A stretch of DNA of 64,000 bases from Actinomadura rudentiformis. GTDB taxonomy: Bacteria; Actinomycetota; Actinomycetes; Streptosporangiales; Streptosporangiaceae. Location: contig NZ_WBMT01000037.1 of NCBI RefSeq assembly GCF_008923185.1, positions 17,933 through 81,932 on the forward strand, written 5' to 3'. The notes below the pieces were generated by a model. That model made no database searches, was not told the origin of the DNA, and saw only the letters and a program-made list of their open reading frames with translations. Positions 42,007-51,047 of the stretch are shown one piece after another. The position numbers were made by a program, and so were the translations under genes. The first letter of the stretch is position 1. Every line of letters begins with the position of its first letter.

Positions 42007-44622
42007 TCAGCCGGCGGGCAGGGCCGCCAGCTGGGCCTCCAGGCGCTTGATGTCGGCCTCGGCCTGGGCCAGGCGCTCGCGGTTCTTCGCCACGACGGCC
42101 TCCGGGGCCTTGGCCATGAACGCCTCGTTCCCGAGCTTCTTGCGTGCCTGGTCGACCTCCTTGCGAGCGGCCGCCAGGTCCTTGTCCAGGCGCTTGCGTT
42201 CAGCCGCCACGTCGATGGCGCCGGCGGTGTCGAGCTGGACGGTCACGCCCTCGACAGGGAGCGACGCGGTCGCGGCGAAGCCCTCGCCCGGTGCGGTGAG
42301 GCGCGCCAGCGAACGGATGCCCTCCTCGTGACCCGCGAGCGGCGAGCCGCCGAAGTCGAGCGCGGCGGCGACCTTCTGCCCCGGCTTTAGGCCCTGGTCG
42401 GAGCGGAACCGGCGGATCTCGGTGACCAGCCGCTGCAGCGACTCGACGACCTCGGTGGCCTCCTTGTCGAGGAGATCGTTGTCGGCGGCGGGCCAGGCGG
42501 CCTTGACGAGGGTCTCCGCGCCGGTGAGCGACGTCCAGAGCTCCTCGGTGACGAACGGGGTCACCGGGTGGAGGAGGCGCAGGAGCGTGTCGAGCACCTC
42601 ACCGAGGACGCGGCGGGTCGCCTCGGCCCGTTCGTCGTCGAACTGGACCTTGGAGAGCTCCACGTACCAGTCGCACACCTCGTCCCAGGCGAAGTGGTAG
42701 AGCGTCTCGCAGGCCTTGGCGAACTCGTAGTGCTCCAGCTGGTCGTCCACCTCGGCGACGACCGTCTGGAGCCGCGACAGGATCCAGCGGTCGACGGTCG
42801 ACAGCTCGGCGGGCGCGGGCATGGGGCCGCGCACGTGCGCGCCGTTCATGAGCGCGAAGCGGGTGGCGTTCCACAGCTTGTTGCAGAAGTTGCGCGAGCC
42901 CTGCGCCCACTCCTCCGCGACGGGGACGTCGCCGCCCGGGTTGGCGCCGCGCAGGAGGGTGAAGCGGGTGGCGTCCGCGCCGTAACGCTCGATCCAGTCG
43001 AGCGGGTCGACGACGTTGCCGAACGATTTGGACATCTTCTTGCCGTGCTGGTCGCGGACCATGCCGTGGAGGGCGATGGTCTTGAAGGGCTCGACGCCGT
43101 CCATGGCGTACAGCCCGAACATCATCATCCGGGCGACCCAGAAGAAGAGGATGTCGTAGCCCGTGACCAGCACGGAGGTCGGGTAGAAACGCCTGAGGTC
43201 GGGTGTGTCGTCCGGCCAGCCCAGCGTGGAGAACGGCCACAAGGCCGACGAGAACCAGGTGTCGAGGACGTCGGTGTCCTGCGTCCAGCCGGCGGGCGGC
43301 TCCTCGTCGGGACCGGCGCAGAACGTCTCGCCGTCCGGCCCGTACCAGACGGGGATCCGATGGCCCCACCACAGCTGGCGGCTGATGCACCAGTCGTGCA
43401 TGTTGTCGACCCAGCCGAAGTAGCGCGCGGCCATCTCCGGCGGGTGGATCTCGACGCGGCCGTCGCGGACGGCGTCGCCGGCGGCCTTGGCCAGCGGCTC
43501 GACCTTGACGAACCACTGCAGCGAGACGCGCGGCTCGACGACCGTGGCGCAGCGCTGGCAATGGCCGACCGCGTGCTCGTACGGGCGGACCTCCTTGACG
43601 ATCCGGCCCTCCTCGCGGAGCGCCGCGACGACCGCGGGGCGCGCCTCGAAGCGGTCCAGCCCCTCGAACGGGCCGTGCGCGGTGATGACGCCGCGTTCGT
43701 CCATGATCGTGATCGAGGGCAGCGCGTGCCGGCGGCCGATCTCGAAGTCGTTGGGGTCGTGCGCCGGGGTGACCTTGACGCAGCCGGTGCCGAACTCGGG
43801 GTCGACGTGCTCGTCGGCCACGACCCGGATGCGGCGGCCGGTCAGCGGCAGCTCGACCTCGGTGCCGACGAGGTGCCTGTAGCGGTCGTCCTCGGGGTGG
43901 ACCGCCACGGCCGTGTCGCCGAGCATCGTCTCCGCGCGCGTCGTCGCCACCACGATGTCGTCGGAGTAGCGGATCGAGACGAGCTCGCCCTCGCGGTCGG
44001 CGTGCTCCACCTCGATGTCCGACAGCGCGGTCAGGCAGCGCGGACACCAGTTGATGATCCGCTCGGCCCGGTAGATCAGGCCGTCGTCGAACAGCCGCTT
44101 GAAGATCGTCCGGACGGCGCGGGCGCGGTCGTCGTCCATCGTGAACGCCTCGCGCGACCAGTCGACGCTGTCGCCGAGCCGCTTCATCTGGCCGAGGATG
44201 CGGCCGCCGGACTCCGCCTTCCACTGCCAGACGCGCTCGACGAACGCCTCGCGGCCCAGGTCGTGCCGGGACTTGCCCTCTTTGGCCAGCTCACGTTCGA
44301 CGACGTTCTGGGTGGCGATCCCGGCGTGGTCCATGCCGGGGACCCAGGCCGTCTCGTACCCCTGCATGCGGCGGCGGCGGACCAGCGTGTCCTGGATCGA
44401 GTGGTCGAGGGCGTGGCCCATGTGAAGCGAGCCGGTCACGTTGGGCGGCGGGATTACGATGGAGTAGGAGGGAGAGCTCGGGTCCCGAGCAGCGTCGGCG
44501 GCGAAATAGCCTGCGGATACCCAGCGTTCGTAGAGCCTGCCCTCGACGTTCGCCGGCTGGTACTGGGTGGGCAGGTCGACATCGGCGGCGCCCTGGCCGC
44601 GCTCACTGCTGGGCTGTGTCAC
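42007..44622 (-). CDS. valS: Valyl-tRNA synthetase
   Basis: 871 residues. Class I motifs: HIGH as PPNVTGSLHMGHALDHS near residue 60 and KMSKSFGN near 530. The editing (CP1) domain and the C-terminal coiled coil (KRLDKDLAAARKEVDQARKK) are present. It charges tRNA-Val. Start GTG 44622. In many actinobacteria valS is followed closely by folC and preceded by clpX; here other genes have moved in on both sides. Confidence 0.96.
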   Translation of the reverse strand: MTQPSSERGQGAADVDLPTQYQPANVEGRLYERWVSAGYFAADAARDPSSPSYSIVIPPPNVTGSLHMGHALDHSIQDTLVRRRRMQGYETAWVPGMDHAGIATQNVVERELAKEGKSRHDLGREAFVERVWQWKAESGGRILGQMKRLGDSVDWSREAFTMDDDRARAVRTIFKRLFDDGLIYRAERIINWCPRCLTALSDIEVEHADREGELVSIRYSDDIVVATTRAETMLGDTAVAVHPEDDRYRHLVGTEVELPLTGRRIRVVADEHVDPEFGTGCVKVTPAHDPNDFEIGRRHALPSITIMDERGVITAHGPFEGLDRFEARPAVVAALREEGRIVKEVRPYEHAVGHCQRCATVVEPRVSLQWFVKVEPLAKAAGDAVRDGRVEIHPPEMAARYFGWVDNMHDWCISRQLWWGHRIPVWYGPDGETFCAGPDEEPPAGWTQDTDVLDTWFSSALWPFSTLGWPDDTPDLRRFYPTSVLVTGYDILFFWVARMMMFGLYAMDGVEPFKTIALHGMVRDQHGKKMSKSFGNVVDPLDWIERYGADATRFTLLRGANPGGDVPVAEEWAQGSRNFCNKLWNATRFALMNGAHVRGPMPAPAELSTVDRWILSRLQTVVAEVDDQLEHYEFAKACETLYHFAWDEVCDWYVELSKVQFDDERAEATRRVLGEVLDTLLRLLHPVTPFVTEELWTSLTGAETLVKAAWPAADNDLLDKEATEVVESLQRLVTEIRRFRSDQGLKPGQKVAAALDFGGSPLAGHEEGIRSLARLTAPGEGFAATASLPVEGVTVQLDTAGAIDVAAERKRLDKDLAAARKEVDQARKKLGNEAFMAKAPEAVVAKNRERLAQAEADIKRLEAQLAALPAG

Positions 44623-44756
44623 GGGCCCAGATTCTACGGGGCGCCGACACGTAGAACATGCCGCCCTTGGGATGCGTCAATAGAAGCAGAACCAGCCGGT
44701 GCGGATCCTCCCCCGGACCTCGCGGCGAGATCCGCTCCGGTGGCTGAGGAGATGAC

Positions 44757-45698
44757 ATGAGCGGTTGGAACCCGCCGCCGGGGCAAGGCGGTCAGGGCGA
44801 GCAGGGTGGTCCCGGTGGCTATGGCCATGGCCAGCAGCCGCCGCAGCAGCCGGGCTACCCGTCGCAACCCCCGCCGTACGGCGGCGGGAATGTTCCCCCT
44901 GGCGGCTACCCGCCGGGAGGGGGGCAGCCGGGCGGCTCTGGCGGCCCCGGCGATTACGGGCAGCCCGGTGGGTACGGGCAGCCTGGTGGTTACGGGCAGC
45001 CGGGTCAGTACGGACAGCCAGGTGCACATGGGCAGCCCGGCTCCTACGGACAGCAGGGGCAGCCCGGCCCGTACGGGCAACCTGGTCCGCATGGCGCCCC
45101 GCCACGCCGCAAGTCGGGCGCAGGCCTGATCATCGGCCTGATCGTCGGCGCGGTCGTGGTGGTCCTGATCGCGGGCGTGGCGGTGTTCATGGCCGTCGGC
45201 GGCTCCGGGCCCGACTACACGATCACCACCCCGCAGTCCGTGGCCGGCATGCAGCGCGACTCGGCGACCGAGAACCAGCTGGCGACGAGCATCCGCGCGC
45301 TGCGCGGCCAGATGGAGACCGAGACCGAGGGCAAGATCACCTCGTTCCGCTCCGCCTTCTACAAAGACCCGAACGGGACGTCGGCGGGCTCCACGCCCGC
45401 CGGGGTGATGTTCATCGGCGGCACCGGTGACCTCGGCAGGAACGTCGACGACTTCATCAAGGGCTTCAAGGAGGCCGCCGGCAAGTCCGGTGCTCCGACG
45501 ACCGATACCTCGCCCGGGCCGAACGGCGGCAAGGCCGCGTGCAGCCAGATCAGCCAGGCCGGGGTGACGATCTCAGAGTGTGCCTGGGCCACTGAGAGCT
45601 CGTTCGGCGTGGTCGTGCCGACCACTCCCAACACCTCGATGGCCGCGACCGCCGACATCATGCGCAAGTTCCGGCAGGACGTCGAGATCGAAAAGTAG
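44757..45698 (+). CDS. Membrane-anchored protein with CxW-type outer domain (paralogue 2)
   Basis: 313 residues. N-terminal ~115 residues are a Gly/Pro/Gln/Tyr repeat (QPGGYGQPGGYGQPGQYGQP) likely on the cytoplasmic side. One transmembrane segment (LIIGLIVGAVVVVLIAGVAV) follows RRKSGAG. The outer domain shows GVMFIGGTGDLGRNVDDF, KAACSQISQAG and CAWATESSFGVVVP. It starts with MSGWNPPP, exactly like paralogue 3 downstream. GAGGAGATGAC gives a good ribosome binding site. Divergent from valS. Confidence 0.75.
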   Translation: MSGWNPPPGQGGQGEQGGPGGYGHGQQPPQQPGYPSQPPPYGGGNVPPGGYPPGGGQPGGSGGPGDYGQPGGYGQPGGYGQPGQYGQPGAHGQPGSYGQQGQPGPYGQPGPHGAPPRRKSGAGLIIGLIVGAVVVVLIAGVAVFMAVGGSGPDYTITTPQSVAGMQRDSATENQLATSIRALRGQMETETEGKITSFRSAFYKDPNGTSAGSTPAGVMFIGGTGDLGRNVDDFIKGFKEAAGKSGAPTTDTSPGPNGGKAACSQISQAGVTISECAWATESSFGVVVPTTPNTSMAATADIMRKFRQDVEIEK

Positions 45699-45734
45699 CC
45701 GAGGTCGAGAAGCAGGAACCACCCAGGCAAGGAC

Positions 45735-45759
45735 CTGCCCGGGCGACCAGCCCGGGCAG
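45735..45759 (+). terminator. Hairpin after paralogue 2
   Basis: CTGCCCGGGC at 45735-45744 pairs with GCCCGGGCAG at 45750-45759 across a 5-nt loop. There is no T-tract and GGACCTGCCCG repeats flank it, so the role as terminator is only likely. Confidence 0.45.
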
Positions 45760-45913
45760 GGACCTGCCCGAGAGAGGGCCGGACTAGGACAGAAGTTAAA
45801 AAAACTGCTCCGTGAGGCGAAACGCGATGGGCGCCGCGTACGTCCAACGCATCGGAATCCGCCGGGCGAGAATCCCCTTGAATCGCTCGCCCGGCCCGAG
45901 AAGGAGCCTTGAT

Positions 45914-46621
45914 ATGAGCGGTTGGAACCCCCCGCCCGCGCCCGGTGGCCCGCCCGGGCAGCCCTACGGCTACAGCCCACCGATGGCCTACGGGCCGCCG
46001 CCGCGCCGGTCTAACGCGGGCTGCGTGCTGGGCGTGATCCTCGCCGGTGTCGCGGCCGTCGTGCTGCTCGTCGTCGGCGCGGTCGTCGTCGTCGCCATGA
46101 ACGACCACACCATCAACACCCCGACGGTCGCGGGCGGCCGCAGCCGCGACTTCGCGGCCGAGCTCCGGATGAGCTCGACGATCAGCAGCCAGCGGCGGAT
46201 CATCCAGCAGGTCAGCGGCTACAAGGTCGACACGGTCAAGTCCGCCGTCTACGGCGTCGGCTCCGACCGCTGGGTCTTCGTCGGCGCGGAGGGCGACTTC
46301 GACCCCGACGACCTCGTGAGCAGCTTCCGGCGGGCGGTCGACCGCGAGCTGACCTCCAGCCGGTTCAGCACGCTGACGATACCGATCAGCAACACCGGCG
46401 GGGACGGGAAGGCGGCCTGCGTGAGCATCCGCTACATCTCCTCCACCACCTCGGTTCCGTCGGTCTCGACGGCGATGTGCGGCTGGATGACCGACGACAC
46501 GTTCGGCCTGGTCTACCCGGCGGTGGACAGCTCGACCTCAACCCTCTCGTCAGCCCGCGTCCACACCAGCACCAGCGTGGCCTCCGTCATGCGCAGCCTG
46601 CGGGATGACGTCGAAGAGTGA
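45914..46621 (+). CDS. Membrane-anchored protein with CxW-type outer domain (paralogue 3)
   Basis: 235 residues from ATG 45914 (AAGGAG upstream). Short Pro-rich N-terminus (MSGWNPPPAPGGPPGQPYGY), a transmembrane segment (CVLGVILAGVAAVVLLVVGA) and the outer domain with VFVGAEGDFDPDDLV, KAACVSIRYIS and CGWMTDDTFGLVYP. It is the shortest paralogue. The identical first eight residues suggest a tandem duplication with the previous gene. Function unknown. Confidence 0.75.
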   Translation: MSGWNPPPAPGGPPGQPYGYSPPMAYGPPPRRSNAGCVLGVILAGVAAVVLLVVGAVVVVAMNDHTINTPTVAGGRSRDFAAELRMSSTISSQRRIIQQVSGYKVDTVKSAVYGVGSDRWVFVGAEGDFDPDDLVSSFRRAVDRELTSSRFSTLTIPISNTGGDGKAACVSIRYISSTTSVPSVSTAMCGWMTDDTFGLVYPAVDSSTSTLSSARVHTSTSVASVMRSLRDDVEE

Positions 46622-46766
46622 CCCCGGACCATGATCAGAATGCGTTTTCCCGTTGCGCTCGGGACACAGGTCACCTGACACCGGGTCACCCCACCGGACA
46701 GGGTCGTTTCCGGACGAGCCGCCCCGATCAGGGCGGCCCGAACACCGGCGCGAGGGGAAGGACGGG

Positions 46767-47606
46767 ATGCGAGGGCTACTGGGGCGTGCGGCCTGCGTGG
46801 CCGGCGCGTTCACCGCCGGGGCGGTGACGGCGCACCTGGCCAGCATCCCGCACCTCGTACGGCTGACCGCCAACCTCCAGCGATCCCGGGCGCGGATGCT
46901 CGCCGCCCACGAGGAGGAGCGCCGCCGCCTCCGCCACAACCTGCACGACGAGCTGGGTCCGACGCTGGCCAGCGTGGCCATGTCGCTCGACGAGGCCAGG
47001 ATCATGCTCGCCACCGATCCCGGCCGCGTGGACCCGATCCTCTGCGAGATCCGCGACCGCCTCGCCACGACCATCGGGGAGGTCCGCGACCTCGCGCACG
47101 GGCTGCGCCCACCGGCGCTGGACGACCTGGGCCTGGTGGGCGCGATCGAATCCCTCGCCGAGGGCGCCTGCGAACGGGTGGACGTCAGGTTCGACGGTGA
47201 CCCGTCGAACCTGCCCGCCGCCACCGAGGTCGCCGCGTACCACATCGTCGCCGAGGCGCTCACGAACGTCCGCAGGCACTCCAACGCCTGTACCGCGCTC
47301 GTCCGCCTGAGCCGCGACACCGAACTCCACCTGATGGTGGCCGACTCGGGCAGGGGCCTGCACAACGGCCAGAGCCCCGACCAGACCAACGGCGCCCGCC
47401 CCCGCCCGCGCAGCGGCCGGGGCCTGGCGGCCATGCGCGAATGGGCGGCCGAGGTCGGCGGCGGCTGCACGATCACCTCGCGCGCCGGGGGCGGCACGGT
47501 CGTCTCGGCACGGCTTCCCCTCGCCGTGCCGGGTAGCATCGGCCTTCGACCGGCAAAGGCGGACGAACATGAGCGCAGAGGGCATCCGGGTCCTCATCAC
47601 CGATGA
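46767..47606 (+). CDS. Sensor histidine kinase lacking a sensor domain (NarL-type)
   Basis: 279 residues from ATG 46767 (GGGGAAGGACGGG upstream). A short hydrophobic N-terminus (RAACVAGAFTAGAVTAHLAS) may anchor it. HisKA_3 with the phospho-acceptor His in EERRRLRHNLHDELGPTLAS, then HATPase_c with AYHIVAEALTNVRRHSNA (N box), DSGRGL and GRGLAAMREWA (G boxes). No input domain is visible. The 3' end overlaps the response regulator by 38 bp, so the two are translated together. Confidence 0.9.
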   Translation: MRGLLGRAACVAGAFTAGAVTAHLASIPHLVRLTANLQRSRARMLAAHEEERRRLRHNLHDELGPTLASVAMSLDEARIMLATDPGRVDPILCEIRDRLATTIGEVRDLAHGLRPPALDDLGLVGAIESLAEGACERVDVRFDGDPSNLPAATEVAAYHIVAEALTNVRRHSNACTALVRLSRDTELHLMVADSGRGLHNGQSPDQTNGARPRPRSGRGLAAMREWAAEVGGGCTITSRAGGGTVVSARLPLAVPGSIGLRPAKADEHERRGHPGPHHR

Positions 47607-48219
47607 TCACCCCGTCTTCCGCCAGGGCCTCAAGGGGCTCCTGACGGCTCTCGGCGTGGAGGTCGTCGCCGAGGCGGAGAACGGCCCCGAAGCCGTGAGG
47701 CTCGCCGCCGAACTCCAGCCCGACGTCGTCGTGATGGACCTCCACATGCCCGGGGGCAACGGCATCGAGGCCACCCGCACGATCACCCGCACGAGCCCCC
47801 GGATCGGCGTCCTCGTCCTGACCATGTTCCGCGACGACGACTCCGTCTTCGCCGCCATGCGAGCCGGCGCCCGCGGCTACCTGCTCAAGGAGTCCGGCGC
47901 CGAGGAGATCGCCCGCGCCGTCAGGGCCGTGGCCGCCGGCGAGGCCATCTACGGCCCCGAGATCGCCCGCCGCGTCCTGGCCTACTTCACCGACATGCCC
48001 GACCCCCGCCAGGCCGCCTTCCCCCAGCTCACCGAACGCGAACGCGAAGTCCTCGAACTGATCGCCCAAGGCCGAAGCAACCAGGACATAGCCGCCGCCC
48101 TCTTCCTGAGCCAGAAGACGGTCCGCAACCACGTCTCCAACATCTTCATGAAGCTCCACGTAGCCGACCGAGCCCAAGCCATAGTCCTGGCCAGAGAAGC
48201 AGGCCTAGGCGGCTCCTGA
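47569..48219 (+). CDS. NarL/FixJ family response regulator
   Basis: 216 residues. Receiver domain: VLITDDHPVFRQGLKGLL, phospho-Asp in VVMDLHMPGGNG, Thr/Lys in LTMFRDDD and LLKESGAEE. LuxR-type HTH: LTEREREVLELIAQGRSNQD, then ALFLSQKTVRNHVSNIFMKL. Partner of the overlapping kinase. Target genes unknown. Confidence 0.95.
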   Translation: MSAEGIRVLITDDHPVFRQGLKGLLTALGVEVVAEAENGPEAVRLAAELQPDVVVMDLHMPGGNGIEATRTITRTSPRIGVLVLTMFRDDDSVFAAMRAGARGYLLKESGAEEIARAVRAVAAGEAIYGPEIARRVLAYFTDMPDPRQAAFPQLTEREREVLELIAQGRSNQDIAAALFLSQKTVRNHVSNIFMKLHVADRAQAIVLAREAGLGGS

Positions 48220-48286
48220 CCGCCGCGGGATGGCGGTCGGCCCCGGTGACGTGCATTGATGGAGATCTCGGGGGCACGACCCCGGT

Positions 48287-48736
48287 ATGGAATCGATAGA
48301 GATACGCAGTCCTGCGTTCAACGACCACACGATGATCCCGGCGGAGTACTCCCACCAGGACGGGGACACCCCTCCTCCCCTGGAGTGGCGGGACGTCCCC
48401 GAGAACGTCGCCGAGCTCGCCCTCATCTGTGAGGACCCGGACGCGCCGAGCGGCACGTTCACCCATTGGCTGGTCGCCGCGATCCCACCGGACACCAACG
48501 GCATCGCCGCCGACCAGGAACCAAAGGCGGCCACCAGCGGGCGCAATGACTACGGGAAGCCCGGATACGGAGGCCCGCACCCGCCCATCGGCGAGACGCA
48601 CCGCTACTTCTTCCGGCTGTACGGCCTGTCCGAACCATCCGGGCTCACCGAGGGTTTCACCGCCGACGAACTGCGCGCGACGATCCAGGAGAAGGCCGTG
48701 GCCAGCGGCACGCTCGTCGGCACCTTCGGCAGGTGA
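48287..48736 (+). CDS. YbhB/YbcL family PEBP-like protein
   Basis: 149 residues. PEBP fold signatures: LICEDPDAPSGTFTHWLVAA near residue 45 and GPHPPIGETHRYFFRLYGL near 100, the two conserved ligand-binding segments. Bacterial members are cytosolic and of uncertain role (kinase-inhibitor-like in name only). ATG 48287 follows the response regulator by 67 bp; the next small gene follows by 3 bp. Confidence 0.9.
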   Translation: MESIEIRSPAFNDHTMIPAEYSHQDGDTPPPLEWRDVPENVAELALICEDPDAPSGTFTHWLVAAIPPDTNGIAADQEPKAATSGRNDYGKPGYGGPHPPIGETHRYFFRLYGLSEPSGLTEGFTADELRATIQEKAVASGTLVGTFGR

Positions 48737-48739
48737 ACG

Positions 48740-48982
48740 ATGCCGGATCACCATCGTCAGCCACCCGGCGACGAGCCGCTGACCGCCCGCAGCCCGTTGC
48801 GGCTGCGGGCAGTCCTGGCAGGGATCGCCCTAGTGTGGGCGGGCGCCGCAGCGGTCCTCTTCGTCGTCCTAGGCAGCCGGAACGGCGGCGCCCTCAACTG
48901 GAGCCTCGCCGTGGTCTGCCTCGTGATCGTGGCCGTGTCAGCGATCGACCTCCTAGTGATCGCCCGCCGCACCCGCTCATGA
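48740..48982 (+). CDS. Small two-helix membrane protein (DUF6343-like)
   Basis: 80 residues. EPLTARSPLRLRAVLAGIAL followed by WAGAAAVLFVVLGS and a second membrane helix (LAVVCLVIVAVSAIDLLVIA). The TARSPLRLR opening recalls DUF6343. Start is 3 bp after the PEBP stop, so it is probably co-translated. Confidence 0.65.
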   Translation: MPDHHRQPPGDEPLTARSPLRLRAVLAGIALVWAGAAAVLFVVLGSRNGGALNWSLAVVCLVIVAVSAIDLLVIARRTRS

Positions 48983-49025
48983 CCACCAGCTCAGCGGGCT
49001 CAGGTCCACCGCCAGAAGGGCTCTC

Positions 49026-49103
49026 AAAGCAAGGCCCTCGCTAACGCTCGGACAGCCTCACGGGGCTCCGCCCCGATGAGGCTGGGGCTCCGCCCCCACC
49101 CCA
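49026..49103 (+). repeat. Dispersed ~80-bp repeat, copy A
   Basis: Contains a 24-nt block (49034-49057, beginning GCCCTCGCTAACGCTCGG) identical in reverse complement to 53029-53052. It continues with two GGGGCTCCGCCCC hairpins. The whole unit is matched in inverted orientation at 52981-53062, so the two copies bracket the genes between them. Confidence 0.85.
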
Positions 49104-49108
49104 ACCCT

Positions 49109-49657
49109 TCAGCCGCATCCTTCAACAGCATCGAGAACCGATTCCCAGGGATAAGCATCCAGCCGTGTACCCCCGGTCCCTGGAGGATGCGGCTCGAACT
49201 CCCCCGGCCCGAACAACACCCGGACCCCCATCGCGCGCAGTTCTCCGATGCTGCGCATGAAGACGGGATTCGCGGCCAGCGCAGAGTTCACGAAGGGCAG
49301 CACTGCCGTCCTTACCCCCAGCGGCACCAACTCGGCCAGCAGCCCCAGCGCATAGTTGTCCGCTATGCCGTGCGTCCACTTATTGATCGTGTTATAAGTG
49401 GCCGGCGCCACGATGATCGCGTCTGCTTTCGGCAGTCGCCCCGATTCCCCCGGCCTCCTGTACCGACTATGCACCGGATACCCGGTGAGAGCCTCAAGCA
49501 TGGCGACGTCGACGAAGTCGACGGCGGCGGGAGTAGGGACCACACAGACGCCCCATCCACGTCCATGCGCTGACCTCACCAGCCGATCAACCTGCGGTGC
49601 GGGCCCCGCGCCACACACGATCACGTACAAGATCCGGCGCCCATCCACATCGGTCAC
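49109..49657 (-). CDS. HFCD-type flavoprotein
   Basis: 182 residues from GTG 49657. Motifs: ILYVIVCGAGPAPQVDRLVR, then ADAIIVAPATYNTINKWTHG followed by IADNYALGLL, which match the flavin-binding APATxNTxxKxAxGIADNL signature of homo-oligomeric flavin Cys decarboxylases (HFCD: PPC decarboxylase, EpiD). The active-site His seen in true decarboxylases is not evident, so the reaction is open. Its start overlaps the stop of the XRE gene, so both are made together. Adjacent to a candidate RiPP locus. Confidence 0.82.
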   Translation of the reverse strand: MTDVDGRRILYVIVCGAGPAPQVDRLVRSAHGRGWGVCVVPTPAAVDFVDVAMLEALTGYPVHSRYRRPGESGRLPKADAIIVAPATYNTINKWTHGIADNYALGLLAELVPLGVRTAVLPFVNSALAANPVFMRSIGELRAMGVRVLFGPGEFEPHPPGTGGTRLDAYPWESVLDAVEGCG

Positions 49658-50874
49658 ACGGACAGTCCAGCGTTACCAGCAAGACGCCGCAAGCAGGAGG
49701 CGCTCTGAAGGTCATCTTTCGCCTCCCAGAGCTCGGCTATGAGGTCCCGGACGACTGGGCGGCGCCGGACCTCTTGCGGTGCCGTGGCGTCTGCCTGCCA
49801 CAGCGCACCGACCGCCTCCTCAGTGCTCCCACACTGTTGATGCGCGACCGCCAAGTCGAGCAGATAGTTGACTCTGCGTTCCCGAGGAAGCCGAGCCAGC
49901 GCATTTGGGTCTACGGTCACGGCATAGTCCAGCGCCGTTCTCCCGTCGCCCAAACGGACAAGGGCAGACACCCTGTGCAGAGCCACATTCGTCAGGCCGA
50001 ATGCCGTCATGCGATCGTCGTACTCCGGCCCAAGCCGCCGTGCGATCGCCTCAGCCTTGCGATGCATGACAAGGGCTGCCTCGGCGTCCCCATCACGAGC
50101 AGCGGCGATCTCGGCCGCCAACCACACCATGCCGATCAGCGACACCAAATCAGGAGACATATCCTCGATCCCCTGTTCAAGACGATCCGCAGCGTTCGTC
50201 AGGAGAAGCATTGCCTGGCGCGGCAAACCAACGGACATCAGAGCGCGCCCCGCACAGCGAACTCCACGAGCAAGTGACATGGGATCGTTTGCGAGTACCG
50301 CCGCCGCAACGGCGCGATCGGCTGCGAGCCAGGCCAGATCGCTGGCCCCGAACTTGTGCAGGGTCGAGCTGGCGATCTTGAGGATCGTAACGAGCGAGGA
50401 GGCGGCCCTGTTCTGGGACGTTCCGGCAAAGGCCACGACGGCACGTTGTCCCTCGACGAGAAGTCCGGGCAGCGTCCGCCCGACCGTGGAGACATCGGAG
50501 GCGAGAAACGCTTCCAGAAGATAGGTAACCTGACCCTGAAGGCGATCAAGATCCGGCGGTTCTTCCCGTACCGCCGGAACGCTCAGAGAGTCGTAGCGGC
50601 CGAGAGCCGCCTTGATCGCGAGGACCTCCATAGCATCAGGAAGCCGCTGGGCCCGCTCGGCCTCGGCGTCATCCACCAGCACGCGCCAGTCGATCTGGAG
50701 CACATCGGCGACCTGTTCGAGGGTCGGAATCCGTACCAGAAGACGCTCGCCTTGCTCCACCTTCTCGACCCAGCTCACAGAGCGGCCGACCAGGTCAGCG
50801 AAGTGCTTGCGTGACATACCGCGCCGCTCACGCCAATACGCGACGCGACGCCCGATCTCTCGGCTCTCACTCAT
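49654..50874 (-). CDS. XRE family regulator with TPR-like C-terminal region
   Basis: 406 residues. HTH domain at the N-terminus: REIGRRVAYWRERRGMSRKH, then FADLVGRSVSWVEKVEQGER. The rest is an all-helical, TPR-like region (AGRALMSVGLPRQAMLLLTN; LLDLAVAHQQCGSTEEAVGA). This architecture is widespread in actinomycete secondary-metabolite and RiPP loci. It overlaps the flavoprotein gene downstream and is divergent from the ATPase-peptide-methyltransferase genes. Two GTACGGTC words 15 bp apart (50919, 50934) in the intergenic gap might be its binding sites. Confidence 0.88.
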   Translation of the reverse strand: MSESREIGRRVAYWRERRGMSRKHFADLVGRSVSWVEKVEQGERLLVRIPTLEQVADVLQIDWRVLVDDAEAERAQRLPDAMEVLAIKAALGRYDSLSVPAVREEPPDLDRLQGQVTYLLEAFLASDVSTVGRTLPGLLVEGQRAVVAFAGTSQNRAASSLVTILKIASSTLHKFGASDLAWLAADRAVAAAVLANDPMSLARGVRCAGRALMSVGLPRQAMLLLTNAADRLEQGIEDMSPDLVSLIGMVWLAAEIAAARDGDAEAALVMHRKAEAIARRLGPEYDDRMTAFGLTNVALHRVSALVRLGDGRTALDYAVTVDPNALARLPRERRVNYLLDLAVAHQQCGSTEEAVGALWQADATAPQEVRRRPVVRDLIAELWEAKDDLQSASCLRRLAGNAGLSV

Positions 50875-51047
50875 CGAGCAAGACTCCGGCCCTCATGAAA
50901 TTGTCACCCACACAAATTGTACGGTCACGCTACGTACGGTCCATGAAGAATCGCAGGCGCTGGCGGTTCCGAGGAGCAGATCCGAAGGTCTCCGGGGAGC
51001 GCCGTTACAACGCGAGATCCCTCTGACCATGGCAAGGACCGGGAATG

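Noticed and set aside
42568..44760. 730-residue plus-strand ORF opposite valS
   Set aside because: Shadow frame of valS without ribosome binding site or domain motifs.
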